The translations under genes and the position numbers were made by a program. This document shows, piece by piece, positions 8,214-16,202 of a DNA stretch of 46,250 nucleotides. Every line of letters starts with the position of its first letter. Position 1 is the stretch's first letter. This stretch comes from Acidovorax sp. NO-1 (lineage in GTDB: Bacteria > Pseudomonadota > Gammaproteobacteria > Burkholderiales > Burkholderiaceae_C). The notes under the pieces are model-generated. The model saw only the letters and a list, made by a program, of their open reading frames with translations. It searched no databases and was not told the origin of the DNA. The DNA is taken from positions 1-46,250 of the forward strand of contig NZ_AGTS01000044.1 of assembly GCF_000238595.1 (NCBI RefSeq). Reading direction: 5' to 3'.

Positions 8214-9803
8214 TTGGGCATACTCAAAACCGTGCCGACGCCCCATCAACCGCCCCAGAACATCGACGAATTGCTGCGCATCATCGCGGCGCGCGACAGC
8301 GAGGTGGCCCTGCTCAAGTTGATGGTCGACAAACTCAAATTGCAACTGCTGCGCCGGGTTCGCTCCGAATTCGGTACCTCCAGCGAACAGTGGTCGGCGC
8401 AGATGCCTTTGATCGATGGTGGCGAGACCGCGATGGTCACTCGAGCCAAGGCCGCATCTGCACCGGCCCCCGCCAATGACCCGCAGATCGACCGCAGTCT
8501 GCCCGCGCACCTGCCGCGCGATGTTCGGGAGCACCTGCCCGAGATCAGCGACACGCACCAGGACACAAATGGCCAGTCCTGCGGGTGCACCGCTTGTGGC
8601 GCTCGACTGCGTAAGATAGGACAGGATGTCTCCGAACAACTGGAGTACGTGCCTGCCCACTTCAAGGTGATCCGGCATGTGCGTCCCAAGCTGGCCTGCG
8701 TGGCGTGCCATGCCATCTTCCAGGCCAGCGCACCCAGCCGCCCCATAGCGCGCGGACTGGCCGGTGCCGGCCTGCTGGCCCATGTGCTGGTGTCCAAGTA
8801 CTGTGACCATTTGCCTCTCTACCGCCAAAGCGGCATTTACGCCCGCAGCGGTGTTGAGCTGGACCGCTCAACGCTGGCCGGCTGGGTTGACCAGGCCGGT
8901 CAATTGCTTGATCCCCTGGTGGCCGCACTGGGGCGCTACACCCTGGCGGCTGCCAAGATTCATGCCGACGACACCCCCGTGCCGGTGCTGCAGCCCGGGC
9001 GCGGCAAGACCAAGACGGGGCGCTTGTGGGTGTACGTCAGAGATGACCGTCCGATCGGCTCAAGTGCGCCACCGTCGGCCTGGTACCAGTACACCCCAGA
9101 TCGCAAAGGCGAGCATCCAGAGCGCCACTTGAAGAAATATCGCGGCATTCTCCAGGCGGATGCCTATGGCGGCTGGGGCAAGCTGTACGCCTCAGGACAG
9201 ATCACCGAGGCAGCATGCTGGGCGCACGCGCGCCGACCGTGGTGGGACCTGTACCTGAGCAGCGGCAAAGACGAGACGTCTATCGCAGCACAGGCGCTCA
9301 GACGCATTGCCGATCTGTATGCCATCGAGCGTGACATTCGGGGAAAGCCTCCCGACATTCGACAGGCCCAACGCCAGGCGCGTGCCGGGCCGCTGCTGCA
9401 GGAGATGCACGTCTGGTTGAGCCAGTTGGTTGGTCGGGTGTCGGCCAAATCGGAGTTGGCCAAAGCCATTGGCTATAGCCTGACACGCTGGCAGGCTCTG
9501 ACGCGGTATTGCCAAGATGGGCGCATCGAGATGGACAACAACGCAGCAGAGCGGGCATTGCGCGGGGTGGCTTTGGGACGGGGCAACTACCTGTTCATGG
9601 GATCGGATGCCGGCGGCGAGCAAGCGGCGGCGATCTACAGCCTGGTGCAAACCGCCAAACTCAACGGGATTGACCCCGAGGCCTACTTGCGGGAGGTGCT
9701 CGGCCGCATAGCCGACCACCCCATCAACCGCATTGATGAGTTGCTGCCCTGGAACCTGATGCGGCAGTCCCGTCAGGCGGATCAACAACGCAAGGCGGCA
9801 TGA
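8214..9803 (+). CDS. tnpC: IS66 transposase TnpC (DDE type)
   Basis: 529 residues from a TTG start at 8214; a GTG at 8232 is an alternative. In order: an N-terminal helical/leucine-rich segment, a zinc-finger region ([10 protein letters not shown] ... CVACH), and the DDE catalytic domain. Likely catalytic residues lie in HADDTPVPV (D about 252), [10 protein letters not shown] (D about 316) and [13 protein letters not shown] (E about 446). The conserved IS66 C-terminal region ([20 protein letters not shown]) is complete. It cuts and joins the element ends. Confidence 0.95.
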   Translation: MGILKTVPTPHQPPQNIDELLRIIAARDSEVALLKLMVDKLKLQLLRRVRSEFGTSSEQWSAQMPLIDGGETAMVTRAKAASAPAPANDPQIDRSLPAHLPRDVREHLPEISDTHQDTNGQSCGCTACGARLRKIGQDVSEQLEYVPAHFKVIRHVRPKLACVACHAIFQASAPSRPIARGLAGAGLLAHVLVSKYCDHLPLYRQSGIYARSGVELDRSTLAGWVDQAGQLLDPLVAALGRYTLAAAKIHADDTPVPVLQPGRGKTKTGRLWVYVRDDRPIGSSAPPSAWYQYTPDRKGEHPERHLKKYRGILQADAYGGWGKLYASGQITEAACWAHARRPWWDLYLSSGKDETSIAAQALRRIADLYAIERDIRGKPPDIRQAQRQARAGPLLQEMHVWLSQLVGRVSAKSELAKAIGYSLTRWQALTRYCQDGRIEMDNNAAERALRGVALGRGNYLFMGSDAGGEQAAAIYSLVQTAKLNGIDPEAYLREVLGRIADHPINRIDELLPWNLMRQSRQADQQRKAA

Positions 9804-10321
9804 GCGTGTCTGGCATTGACCCGCGGGTGCTGGACGCCCTGCAGAACGCAAGCAGCCTGGAGCTGTTCCAGCTCAGCACGCTGATCGAGCGGCTGCTGGC
9901 CGACCCACGCCGCATCATTGCCGTGCGCAAGGACATGAACCTGGGTCAAACCGTGCGCTTTGTGGACTGGCGCGATGGCAGTCTGCGAGAAGGCAAGGTG
10001 GTGGCCATGCGTGACACGCAGGTCACGTTGCAAGACCTGCGCGAGCGCAAAGAGTGGAAGTTGCCTTACGCCGCGATCGAACCGCCCTTGCCCGATCCTG
10101 CAACACGCCCTCAAGCTGTGGCGCCAGAGCCGCCGGCCGCCCCCCGACCGACGCGCAACGACTTTCGCTGCGGCGAGAAGGTCGCCTTTGAGGACAAGTA
10201 CCTGCAGACCGTGGTGGGCACCATCGTGCGCATCAACAGCCGCACTGCAACCATCGACCCCGGTGATGGCACGCAGTGGCGCGTAGGCTTCGGCTTGCTG
10301 CGACACATCCTGGACGTCTGA
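9800..10321 (+). CDS. Fourth gene of the IS66 element, function unknown
   Basis: 173 residues, overlapping the tnpC stop by 4 nt. The N-terminal part is helical ([16 protein letters not shown]). Two SH3-like beta segments follow, of the form 'G-x-V-x-F-x-D-W-R-D-G-x-L-R-E-G-K-V-V' (about residues 50-70) and '[20 protein letters not shown]' (about 127-146). The segments look like a duplicated Tudor/KOW-type fold, which would suit DNA or RNA binding. It lies inside the terminal repeats, so it is cargo or a helper of the element. The standard IS66 layout has three genes. Confidence 0.75.
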   Translation: MSVSGIDPRVLDALQNASSLELFQLSTLIERLLADPRRIIAVRKDMNLGQTVRFVDWRDGSLREGKVVAMRDTQVTLQDLRERKEWKLPYAAIEPPLPDPATRPQAVAPEPPAAPRPTRNDFRCGEKVAFEDKYLQTVVGTIVRINSRTATIDPGDGTQWRVGFGLLRHILDV

Positions 10322-10367
10322 CTATCCCATAAGGACCTCGTCAAGAGGGTGCTGAGCTGACGCTTAC

Positions 10368-10375
10368 CCTGAAAC
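10368..10375. repeat. IS66 target-site duplication, right copy
   Basis: CCTGAAAC, identical to 7351-7358, directly after the right terminus (...CGCTTAC). Confidence 0.9.
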
Positions 10376-10492
10376 AGTCTTCCCAATGGCACTGGCAACT
10401 CCGCAGCGATGGCCGTCATTCAGCAGCTTTCGCTGAACGACTGCTGTTATTCCCGTAACGACCGGTGATCACTTAAATTTGCGGATCGTGGG

Positions 10493-11143
10493 TCAATCTG
10501 GGACTAGGACGTAGACGGGCATGTAGCTGCCGCCTCTGCCGATAAATCCAACGCCAGGTATCACTCGGTGGGCATGCCGAACATCCCGAATCACCCGCAT
10601 TGCATCACGCCAAATCAGCATCGATGCTGCTGCTACAGCGTCACCTACGTCGTCGAGCTTCCAAGACGGCAGTTGGCATCCGTCGAGGGGTTCCGGCCCG
10701 ATATCTGGCCTTGAAAGGTGGACCTTGAAATGCGCGTCTTGATGCTGGAGTCCCGCGAGGGGGAACCAGTAAGTTTGAAAGTTGCGGCCGAGTTCGAAGA
10801 GGTCACTGACTGCCGGGAAGGCTGCGACGCTCGGTAAACCATGCACGATGGCCCGGTCCGCGAACTCGAACAGCTCTCGGTTGATTTTCCCGAGCATGCT
10901 CTGACTATCGAGAACCTTGGGCCGTCGAGCGAACACAACCAACACCCGGAATCGCTGACTGGCATGCCGCTCCTGCGCAAAGCTGTTTCCCTCACGCGTC
11001 GACCAAAAGTACATCGGCACGGCAGCACCGAACCTCTGCCTCAGGTACGAGAGGAGTGGCGGCAGGATGGCGTACTCCGCCGTTCGCTCGCTGAAGAAGC
11101 TCGACATAGCTTCAAGTTGGCAAGGCGCGTTGGTATTACTCAC
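10493..11143 (-). CDS. Uncharacterised protein divergent to a Ser/Thr kinase
   Basis: 216 residues with no motif I recognise. There is no signal peptide or membrane segment. Its N-terminal half looks alpha/beta (YAILPPLLSYLRQRFG, FRVLVVFARRPKV). It may be another example of a small cytoplasmic alpha/beta protein; no catalytic signature is visible. It starts 166 bp from the kinase on the opposite strand, so a shared divergent promoter region is likely and the two may form one functional locus. Confidence 0.65.
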   Translation of the reverse strand: MSNTNAPCQLEAMSSFFSERTAEYAILPPLLSYLRQRFGAAVPMYFWSTREGNSFAQERHASQRFRVLVVFARRPKVLDSQSMLGKINRELFEFADRAIVHGLPSVAAFPAVSDLFELGRNFQTYWFPLAGLQHQDAHFKVHLSRPDIGPEPLDGCQLPSWKLDDVGDAVAAASMLIWRDAMRVIRDVRHAHRVIPGVGFIGRGGSYMPVYVLVPD

Positions 11144-11309
11144 GAGCGCCGCCGCGCAGGCAGAATTGTCCGCTACAGCACATCGCGGCCAGATCGTGTT
11201 CTTTCCTAGTTCGCTCCACGTCCGATTCTGTTATCTTCGGTTACAAAAGTCTACACTCCTCTCCTCGGTATTCCGAGCGGGAAATTCAACAGCGCCAAGG
11301 AGGCCCGCC

Positions 11310-12275
11310 GTGCCGAGAGATTCGCTACAGCTTCGCGACGACTTAGTCGCGTGCCTGCCGAGCCTTGTGATCGACAGGCCGCTCGCCGAGTCGGGGCAGC
11401 GTGTGGTGTATTTAGCGCACTTCGTCGACGCCAGCATTCCGGCGGACGTTCTGCCTCCAGACGGGAATGATCCGGATCAGAGGCCGTTCCTCCACGGCTG
11501 GGAAGCATGGGGTGGAATTGTCGTGAAGGTGGTGTCCGGGGCGGATAACACCGCTCTGGCTAGACTTCAAGCTGAAACCGCCATCCTTGAGGATGTCAGA
11601 CCAGCTAGCTTCCCGAGGCTGTTGTTCTGCAACCTGTTCACAGAAAACCCGGTCACCGATGAGCGCCTCGCTGAGCGGTTGTACGTCTCAATCGAAGAGT
11701 TCGTCGATTCGACACCGCTTTGCGACATGGCCGACAGGTACAAGGGTGATGAGAGGGGCATCGCGACGCTTGCGCTGGGAATCTCCAACGCGCTGCTGCC
11801 ACTGTGGGTTCATCACCGCAAGTTCGTGCATCGAGATATCAAGCCGGCGAACTTGCTGATCCGCCCCTCGGGTGAAGTTATGGTCATTGACCTTGGAATC
11901 GTGCGAGAGACTGGCGCGCCCGGGGTCACGCATGACGGTCCTGGTCCTGGCCCGTTCACCCCGGGGTATGGCGCACCCGAGCAGATGGCCAACGAGAAGG
12001 AGGCGGTGACCTTCAAGACGGACTTTTTCTCTATTGGCGTGGTCATGTACCGACTCATGGCCGGCGTAGAACCCTTCGCCTCCAAGCCGGGCATGCAGAT
12101 GCACGAAATCATGATTGCTGCGGCCGGGTACGAACCTCCGCCGTTGGAGACAGTCGCGGGTGCGTCACGAGCTTTCTCTGACTTCGTGGCTAAAGCAATG
12201 ATGAAGGTGCCGTGGCAGCGGCAGCGCACTCCAGTGCTGTTCATCGAAGAACTTCAGGCAATACTGGCGAACTAA
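11310..12275 (+). CDS. Serine/threonine protein kinase
   Basis: 321 residues from a GTG start at 11310, preceded by AAGGAGG at 11297-11303; upstream in-frame ATGs lie inside or next to the divergent gene and lack such a site. Eukaryotic-like kinase motifs are present: VVK lysine K73, candidate alpha-C glutamate E89, catalytic HRDIKPANLL (H174-N181), metal-binding DLG (D194, in place of DFG) and GYGAPEQ as the APE motif. The glycine loop (LAESGQRVVY) is degenerate. No membrane or sensor domain follows. It is 13 bp upstream of the 383-residue gene, so they form an operon. The pairing resembles kinase-centred defence loci, but no known system is recognised. Confidence 0.88.
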   Translation: MPRDSLQLRDDLVACLPSLVIDRPLAESGQRVVYLAHFVDASIPADVLPPDGNDPDQRPFLHGWEAWGGIVVKVVSGADNTALARLQAETAILEDVRPASFPRLLFCNLFTENPVTDERLAERLYVSIEEFVDSTPLCDMADRYKGDERGIATLALGISNALLPLWVHHRKFVHRDIKPANLLIRPSGEVMVIDLGIVRETGAPGVTHDGPGPGPFTPGYGAPEQMANEKEAVTFKTDFFSIGVVMYRLMAGVEPFASKPGMQMHEIMIAAAGYEPPPLETVAGASRAFSDFVAKAMMKVPWQRQRTPVLFIEELQAILAN

Positions 12276-12288
12276 CAGAGGAGCACAA

Positions 12289-13440
12289 ATGGCGTTGGGA
12301 CTACTTCATCAGGTCGGGCACAACAGCAACTGGAATGTCGAATCGTTCCAGACGGACGGGTGTGGTGACGGCTTGATCCTGAGTCCGCTGCACCAGGCGC
12401 AAGCCACGGTGGAAAAGCTGCCGCCTGCGACGCGCTCTGTGTCGATTTTCGATCCTCAGTTCTATCTTCCCAGCTCACGCAAGCCAAAGCTTCTGACGTA
12501 TCCCTTCTTCCCGGAACAGGTCGATGGGGGGTTTCAGACTGCTACTTTCGTTGCGCACGCCTCTGAGGTTGCCAAAGCCTGCATCGACTTTCAGATCGAC
12601 CAAGGATTCAGAAAGGTCGTCGTGCCCACTAGGTACATCAACCAGATGTACCCCTCGTACTTCGACCAACAGCGGATGTTCACCATTGACGCTTTCATGG
12701 AGCACGCTGGCAACCGTCCCCTGTGCCTGTCTGTGGCACTAACGGCACCCATGATCCAGGACGCGGACTGGCGCCGACGCGTCCTGAACTGGATTACCTC
12801 GTTCCCGAATGTGGACGAGGTCTATGTGATGTACGAGCATGAGCGCAACACCAAACAGATTCAAGACGCGCAGTTCCTGACCGATTGCATGGCGTTCTTC
12901 TCCGATATATTGAACACCGGTCTAGGCCTAGTCTTGGGCTACACAAATACTGAGGGGCTTCTCTACTCTGCGGCCGGCGATCTAACCATCACTATGGGCG
13001 CGTTCGAGAACACTCGCATCTTCTCCGTGGACAAATTCCTTGAATCGGAAGGGGAGCGGCGCGGCCCCAAGGCGCGGATCTACCTTGCCGGATTGCTTAA
13101 CTGGGTGCAGTTCGAGGATGCCAAGCGAATCCGTGACCGGGCGCCGCGCGTTTGGCAACAGGTCTATCGGGCGACGCCCTGGGCAGATGAGGCATTGGCT
13201 CGCTTGGTCGAGCCGACATTCAATCAATCGCCGCTATATAAGCACTACTTCCGCAACATGCAAGACCACGTCGACGAGCTTCGCTCTCTATCTCTCGCTG
13301 AGCGTCGAGCCTTGCTCATTCGCAAGGTCGATGCTGCGTTGGCGGCCTACCGAGAAATCGAGCACGCGGGCGTGCCGCTTGAGAAGCATGGGCAAGCAGG
13401 CCACTTGCAGCAATGGCGACGAGTGCTAAACGGCGCCTGA
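12289..13440 (+). CDS. Uncharacterised 383-residue protein, kinase operon partner
   Basis: It begins MALGLLHQVGHNSNWNV behind an AGAGGAG ribosome binding site, 13 bp after the kinase stop. The protein is soluble, with alternating helices and short hydrophobic strands (KVVVPTRYINQM, PLCLSVALTAPMIQ, DEVYVMYEH, GLGLVLGYTN, ARIYLAGLLNWVQF). That periodicity would fit an alpha/beta (TIM-like) barrel, but this is a guess from pattern alone. Its 3' end overlaps the convergent nuclease-like gene by 15 bp. It may be a kinase substrate or the effector of the locus. Confidence 0.75.
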   Translation: MALGLLHQVGHNSNWNVESFQTDGCGDGLILSPLHQAQATVEKLPPATRSVSIFDPQFYLPSSRKPKLLTYPFFPEQVDGGFQTATFVAHASEVAKACIDFQIDQGFRKVVVPTRYINQMYPSYFDQQRMFTIDAFMEHAGNRPLCLSVALTAPMIQDADWRRRVLNWITSFPNVDEVYVMYEHERNTKQIQDAQFLTDCMAFFSDILNTGLGLVLGYTNTEGLLYSAAGDLTITMGAFENTRIFSVDKFLESEGERRGPKARIYLAGLLNWVQFEDAKRIRDRAPRVWQQVYRATPWADEALARLVEPTFNQSPLYKHYFRNMQDHVDELRSLSLAERRALLIRKVDAALAAYREIEHAGVPLEKHGQAGHLQQWRRVLNGA

Positions 13441-14112
13441 AACGATCTTCCGGGTAAGGGCGCGGGTAGATAGCACAGACTGCGCTTGCCATCGCTTTGC
13501 GAGGCTCATAGGGCCTTGCGTTGCGGCGGCGTGGTGGATGAACAGGCCTCGCCCGCGCTCCACGGAAGCGAGGCCCACGCCGGCGATTCGAAAACGGTCC
13601 AGCTGAGCAATGGCCGGCCTGGCGAAAGCGTGGTCCAGTACGACCCAGGACTCATCCGCGAACTGCAGATTTCTGTAGGCCTGGACCAGCACACGCTGCC
13701 AGTCACTTATCTTGGCTTCGACCGCGATGAGCCGCTCGAACGGAGGCGTTCGAAGGCCCGAGATGGTCAACGAATCCCTTGACTGCGCTGCGACGCCCGC
13801 TGCTAACAGCTGCGCTACGACTCTTTGCGCAGCGCCTTCGGAGGTGCCCAGAAAGGCTGCTAGCTCGGCGCGGCTCTTGATAGCGTCACCTACGCCTTGT
13901 TTGAGGAGAACGGCGAGGCGAGGTGAAACCATCGCGGCAGCTCGCAGTGCTTTGGTACTACGCGGCGATCGTTTTGCTAGAACAAGGTCAGCGACGCCCA
14001 CCCCGGCATCCACCTCTAACTCCACTCGATATTCATGACGCCTTGCGTGCGCTACACAGGCGATGATGGCCTTTACAAGGGCCGCTTCCGATTCAAATCC
14101 AACGCATCTCAC
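13426..14112 (-). CDS. PD-(D/E)xK nuclease-like protein with inserted winged helix, possibly 5'-truncated
   Basis: 228 residues from a GTG at 14112. The visible core is VELEVDAGVGVADLVLA (D42), then a helix-turn-helix-like segment (about 75-125, SRAELAAFLGTSEGAAQRVV), then AVEAKISDW (E132-x-K134) and QAYRNLQFADESWVVL. The D...ExK plus Q pattern fits a PD-(D/E)xK nuclease fold. No good ribosome binding site precedes the start, and the frame stays open upstream to 14146, right where an IS3 remnant begins, so the original N-terminus may be lost. Confidence 0.6.
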   Translation of the reverse strand: MRCVGFESEAALVKAIIACVAHARRHEYRVELEVDAGVGVADLVLAKRSPRSTKALRAAAMVSPRLAVLLKQGVGDAIKSRAELAAFLGTSEGAAQRVVAQLLAAGVAAQSRDSLTISGLRTPPFERLIAVEAKISDWQRVLVQAYRNLQFADESWVVLDHAFARPAIAQLDRFRIAGVGLASVERGRGLFIHHAAATQGPMSLAKRWQAQSVLSTRALTRKIVSGAV

Positions 14113-14138
14113 GTCTTTGTGCTCATTCTCTTGTGTTG

Positions 14139-14216
14139 TTACTCACCACGGTGCTCCTGCGCCATCCTCACCGCGCGCTCGCGCACCTCGGGCGAGAACT
14201 TATTCGAGTTGCTCAT
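14139..14216 (-). pseudogene. IS3-family transposase OrfA fragment (first 25 codons)
   Basis: Reads MSNSNKFSPEVRERAVRMAQ then EHRGE and meets a stop at the junction. This is the familiar N-terminus of IS3-family OrfA proteins (start of the helix-turn-helix). Everything downstream of the 25th codon is missing. Confidence 0.75.
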
Positions 14217-14267
14217 GGCTCAATCCTCTCAGAAGGTTGAGCCTCCTCAAAACCCCGGGGCGATTCA
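14139..14267 (-). mobile_element. IS3-family left-end remnant
   Basis: Reading leftward from 14267, the sequence TGAATCGCCCCGGGG is a typical IS3-family terminal inverted repeat, followed by about 35 nt of leader and the truncated orfA. Only this end remains, so a deletion removed the rest of the element and joined it to the nuclease-like gene. Confidence 0.65.
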
Positions 14268-14278
14268 GTTTGGGGCAA

Positions 14279-14992
14279 CTATGCATGCGATAGTCCCAAG
14301 CTGTGTTTTGCGGCACCCCAGTTCGGGGCGTATTCGATGCTCACAGCCGCAAAGTCAGCGGCGATGTCTTCCTGAAGGTGGCGGGTGTTTGGCGCGAAGT
14401 ATTCCCTGGTGTTCGACGAGGCAAAGACGATGGGGGCTGTCATCCCGGCGGCCCGCAACTGGCTCGCTGTCTCGATATAGACCTCGACGATCACACAGTC
14501 CTTCATTGATTCCTTGCCGCGTCGCGCAGGCGTGCGAGGCTCGTTGACACGCCTGAGTGCCCTACTGGCCACGCCATCGTTGTGCGGCACTACCTGGGCA
14601 ACCTGTAGCCACCGGTCCAGCACCGGCCTGGCCCGGCGGACGTGGCCATCTAGATGAAGGACCTGCAGAGGCCCTCGGGCTCCGTAAGCCTCAGCCACAT
14701 TGTGGATGCGCTGCGCCTGCGCAAGGAATTTCTCCAAAGCGGTTTGCGCCTCTTGCTCAACGTTCGCTGCGTTGCCTGCGATCTCCAAGCTAACCTGCTC
14801 GGCCATGAGCACGGTCAGGCCGGAGCCCACTTCGGCCATCGCGAGGAGGGCCAGCCCTGCGTTGACGTCCGCAGGTGTGACACTCTCGCGAGTGATGTCG
14901 CGAACAACATCAAGCACCGTGCAGGTGTCCACGCATAGCACTGGTAACCCCATTCCCACCAGACGGGAGATTTCTCGGGAGCTCAAACTCAT
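14279..14992 (-). CDS. PIN-domain nuclease-like protein
   Basis: 237 residues. The N-terminal strand and first acidic residue are visible in GLPVLCVDTCTVLDVVRD (D22). A later acidic cluster RGKESMKDCVIVEVYIE and the strand IVFASSNTREYF fit the second half of a PIN fold. PIN domains are metal-dependent ribonucleases, often toxins. The start overlaps the stop of the upstream 220-residue gene as ATGA, so translation is coupled, as in many toxin-antitoxin pairs. The IS3 remnant ends 12 bp after its stop. Confidence 0.7.
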   Translation of the reverse strand: MSLSSREISRLVGMGLPVLCVDTCTVLDVVRDITRESVTPADVNAGLALLAMAEVGSGLTVLMAEQVSLEIAGNAANVEQEAQTALEKFLAQAQRIHNVAEAYGARGPLQVLHLDGHVRRARPVLDRWLQVAQVVPHNDGVASRALRRVNEPRTPARRGKESMKDCVIVEVYIETASQLRAAGMTAPIVFASSNTREYFAPNTRHLQEDIAADFAAVSIEYAPNWGAAKHSLGLSHA

Positions 14993-15651
14993 GAGCGCGA
15001 ATGGTCGTATTGCTCAAGGAGGCCGAGGGCGAATTCATAGTCGATTGCTAGTTCGTGGGCCTTGTCTTCGGACCAATGCTCCACTTCGACCAGCCAACGA
15101 ACGAGCTGATCAGTGTCCGGGCGCTTCGATGCATGGTGTGTCGCGATCAGGAAGGCGTACCACCGATCTCGGTCCATGGGATGCGCAGCCCCCGTGGACT
15201 TGTTGGCCAAGCGCGAGAAGCGCCTCAGCGCGGCAGCAGGTTCTGCGTCGAGCCAGTCGTCCAGAGACTGATGGGGCGAGGACAGCTCCACCTCGAAGCC
15301 ACCGGCACGGGCTGCAGGCTCCGCGATCCTGGCCACGAAGTCGCGCAGGATCGCGTTGTACTTGGTGATGCCCAGTTCGCCGACGTTTCGGGGCACGATA
15401 TTGGAAACTTTGTAACCCTCCCCCTCCTGCCAGAGTACCAGCCCGGACTCGTCGACATCATCAAATGAGTCCCGAACTAGAACTATCGCATCCTCGTCGT
15501 CGGCCGCATGGTCTCGGATGTCTTCTTCTCGCTCTGAGTCATGGCGCCACGGCACCTGGACGTGCGCCAGGATAGTCGTGCGAATCAAGCTCGCCGATGT
15601 GCGACTTTTGAGGTGTAGGTTCTGGAAGATCTCGATATTCTTGTCCGTCAT
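14989..15651 (-). CDS. Uncharacterised partner of the PIN-domain protein
   Basis: 220 residues starting MTDKNIEIFQNLHLKSR. It is acidic, with a DSEREEDIRDHAADDEDA stretch near residues 33-50. The middle (KVSNIVPRNVGELGITKYNA) and the tryptophan-rich C-terminus (WLVEVEHWSEDKAHELAIDY) show no known motif. It is first in a two-gene unit with the PIN protein, so it is a candidate antitoxin or sensor. Three tandem 7-bp repeats lie 12 bp upstream. I took the ATG at 15651 because the longer frame upstream runs through these repeats and has no coding character. Confidence 0.65.
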   Translation of the reverse strand: MTDKNIEIFQNLHLKSRTSASLIRTTILAHVQVPWRHDSEREEDIRDHAADDEDAIVLVRDSFDDVDESGLVLWQEGEGYKVSNIVPRNVGELGITKYNAILRDFVARIAEPAARAGGFEVELSSPHQSLDDWLDAEPAAALRRFSRLANKSTGAAHPMDRDRWYAFLIATHHASKRPDTDQLVRWLVEVEHWSEDKAHELAIDYEFALGLLEQYDHSRS

Positions 15652-15663
15652 ATCGGTATGGCC

Positions 15664-15684
15664 GTTGTAGGTTGTAGGTTGTAG
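15664..15684 (-). promoter_or_regulatory. Three tandem 7-bp repeats upstream of the PIN operon
   Basis: GTTGTAG occurs three times head-to-tail without spacing (CTACAAC on the coding strand), 12 bp before the start codon. It could be an operator for autoregulation or a slippage-prone tract that tunes the ribosome binding region. Confidence 0.45.
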
Positions 15685-15929
15685 GGAAAAATGGAGAATA
15701 GCTGACCGTGCGCCTTCCACACTTTTCCATAGCGAGCAGCACCTAGTCCCTTGATGACCTACGGACCATGCCGCCCTCCACATCGGCGGCGGACAATGCC
15801 CGCTTGCGGAAGGAACGGACGGATGACGGACTGAGATCGATTGACTGCTGCCAGCCTGAAGCGGCCACGTTACCAGCGACCGTCGATGAGATGGGCTGTC
15901 ACTGCCGCGCATTTGCAGCAACAAGCGAG

Positions 15930-16202
15930 TCAAACCAAAAACTCTGCCCGATTCTTACCTTCGATCCATTTTGGCGCTCTTCCTCTGCCGCTCCAACTCG
16001 CTCCCGTCAGCGGGTCGCGGTACTTTGCCGCCACGCTTTTGACCACGGGCTTCCAAGGAAAGACCTGCTGCGCAGTAAAGCCAAACTCGGCTATCAACTC
16101 ATGGACCGTCTCCAGTGCTTGCTTCGCTTGCGCCTTGCGCGCCAAGGCAATTTGTTGATCCAGTGCAGCTTTTCGAGCCAGTAGTTCTTGGTAGGTGTTC
16201 AT
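15930..16202 (-). CDS. H-NS-family nucleoid-associated protein
   Basis: 90 residues. The N-terminal helical oligomerisation part (about 1-45) is followed by the C-terminal DNA-binding motif KYRDPLTGASWSGRGRAPKW, the betaproteobacterial H-NS/BpH3 type. These proteins bind AT-rich foreign DNA and silence it. The gene sits in the island beside the most AT-rich stretch of the window. It is shorter than typical H-NS but appears complete. Confidence 0.9.
   Translation of the reverse strand: MNTYQELLARKAALDQQIALARKAQAKQALETVHELIAEFGFTAQQVFPWKPVVKSVAAKYRDPLTGASWSGRGRAPKWIEGKNRAEFLV

Larger units (their letters stand above)
7359..10367 (+). mobile_element. Complete IS66-family insertion sequence (3,009 bp)
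   Basis: The ends begin GTAAGCGT on both sides (left 7359-7366; right end reverse-complemented from 10367), the hallmark terminus of the IS66 family, and are flanked by a perfect 8-bp duplication CCTGAAAC. Four genes in one direction fill it: the three standard ones (tnpA-, tnpB-, tnpC-type) plus a fourth of 173 residues. Genes one/two and three/four each overlap by 4 nt (ATGA). All frames are intact, so the element may still be active. Confidence 0.93.
7292..10470. repeat. Small palindromic (MITE-like) element, split by the IS66 insertion
   Basis: The left arm (7292-7317, GATGACCGGTCGGGGAATGA...) is an imperfect reverse complement of the right arm (10443-10470, ...TTATTCCCGTAACGACCGGT). Removing the IS66 element and one target copy leaves an element of about 160 bp with these terminal inverted repeats. 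No coding capacity. It predates the IS66 insertion. Confidence 0.45.

Noticed and set aside
11067..11309. Longer N-terminus for the kinase
   Set aside because: The upstream codons run into and over the divergent gene and have no ribosome binding site; the GTG at 11310 has AAGGAGG at proper spacing.
15664..15684. GTTGTAG repeats as a CRISPR array
   Set aside because: Units are 7 bp and adjacent, with no spacers. No CRISPR array or cas gene is visible anywhere in the window.
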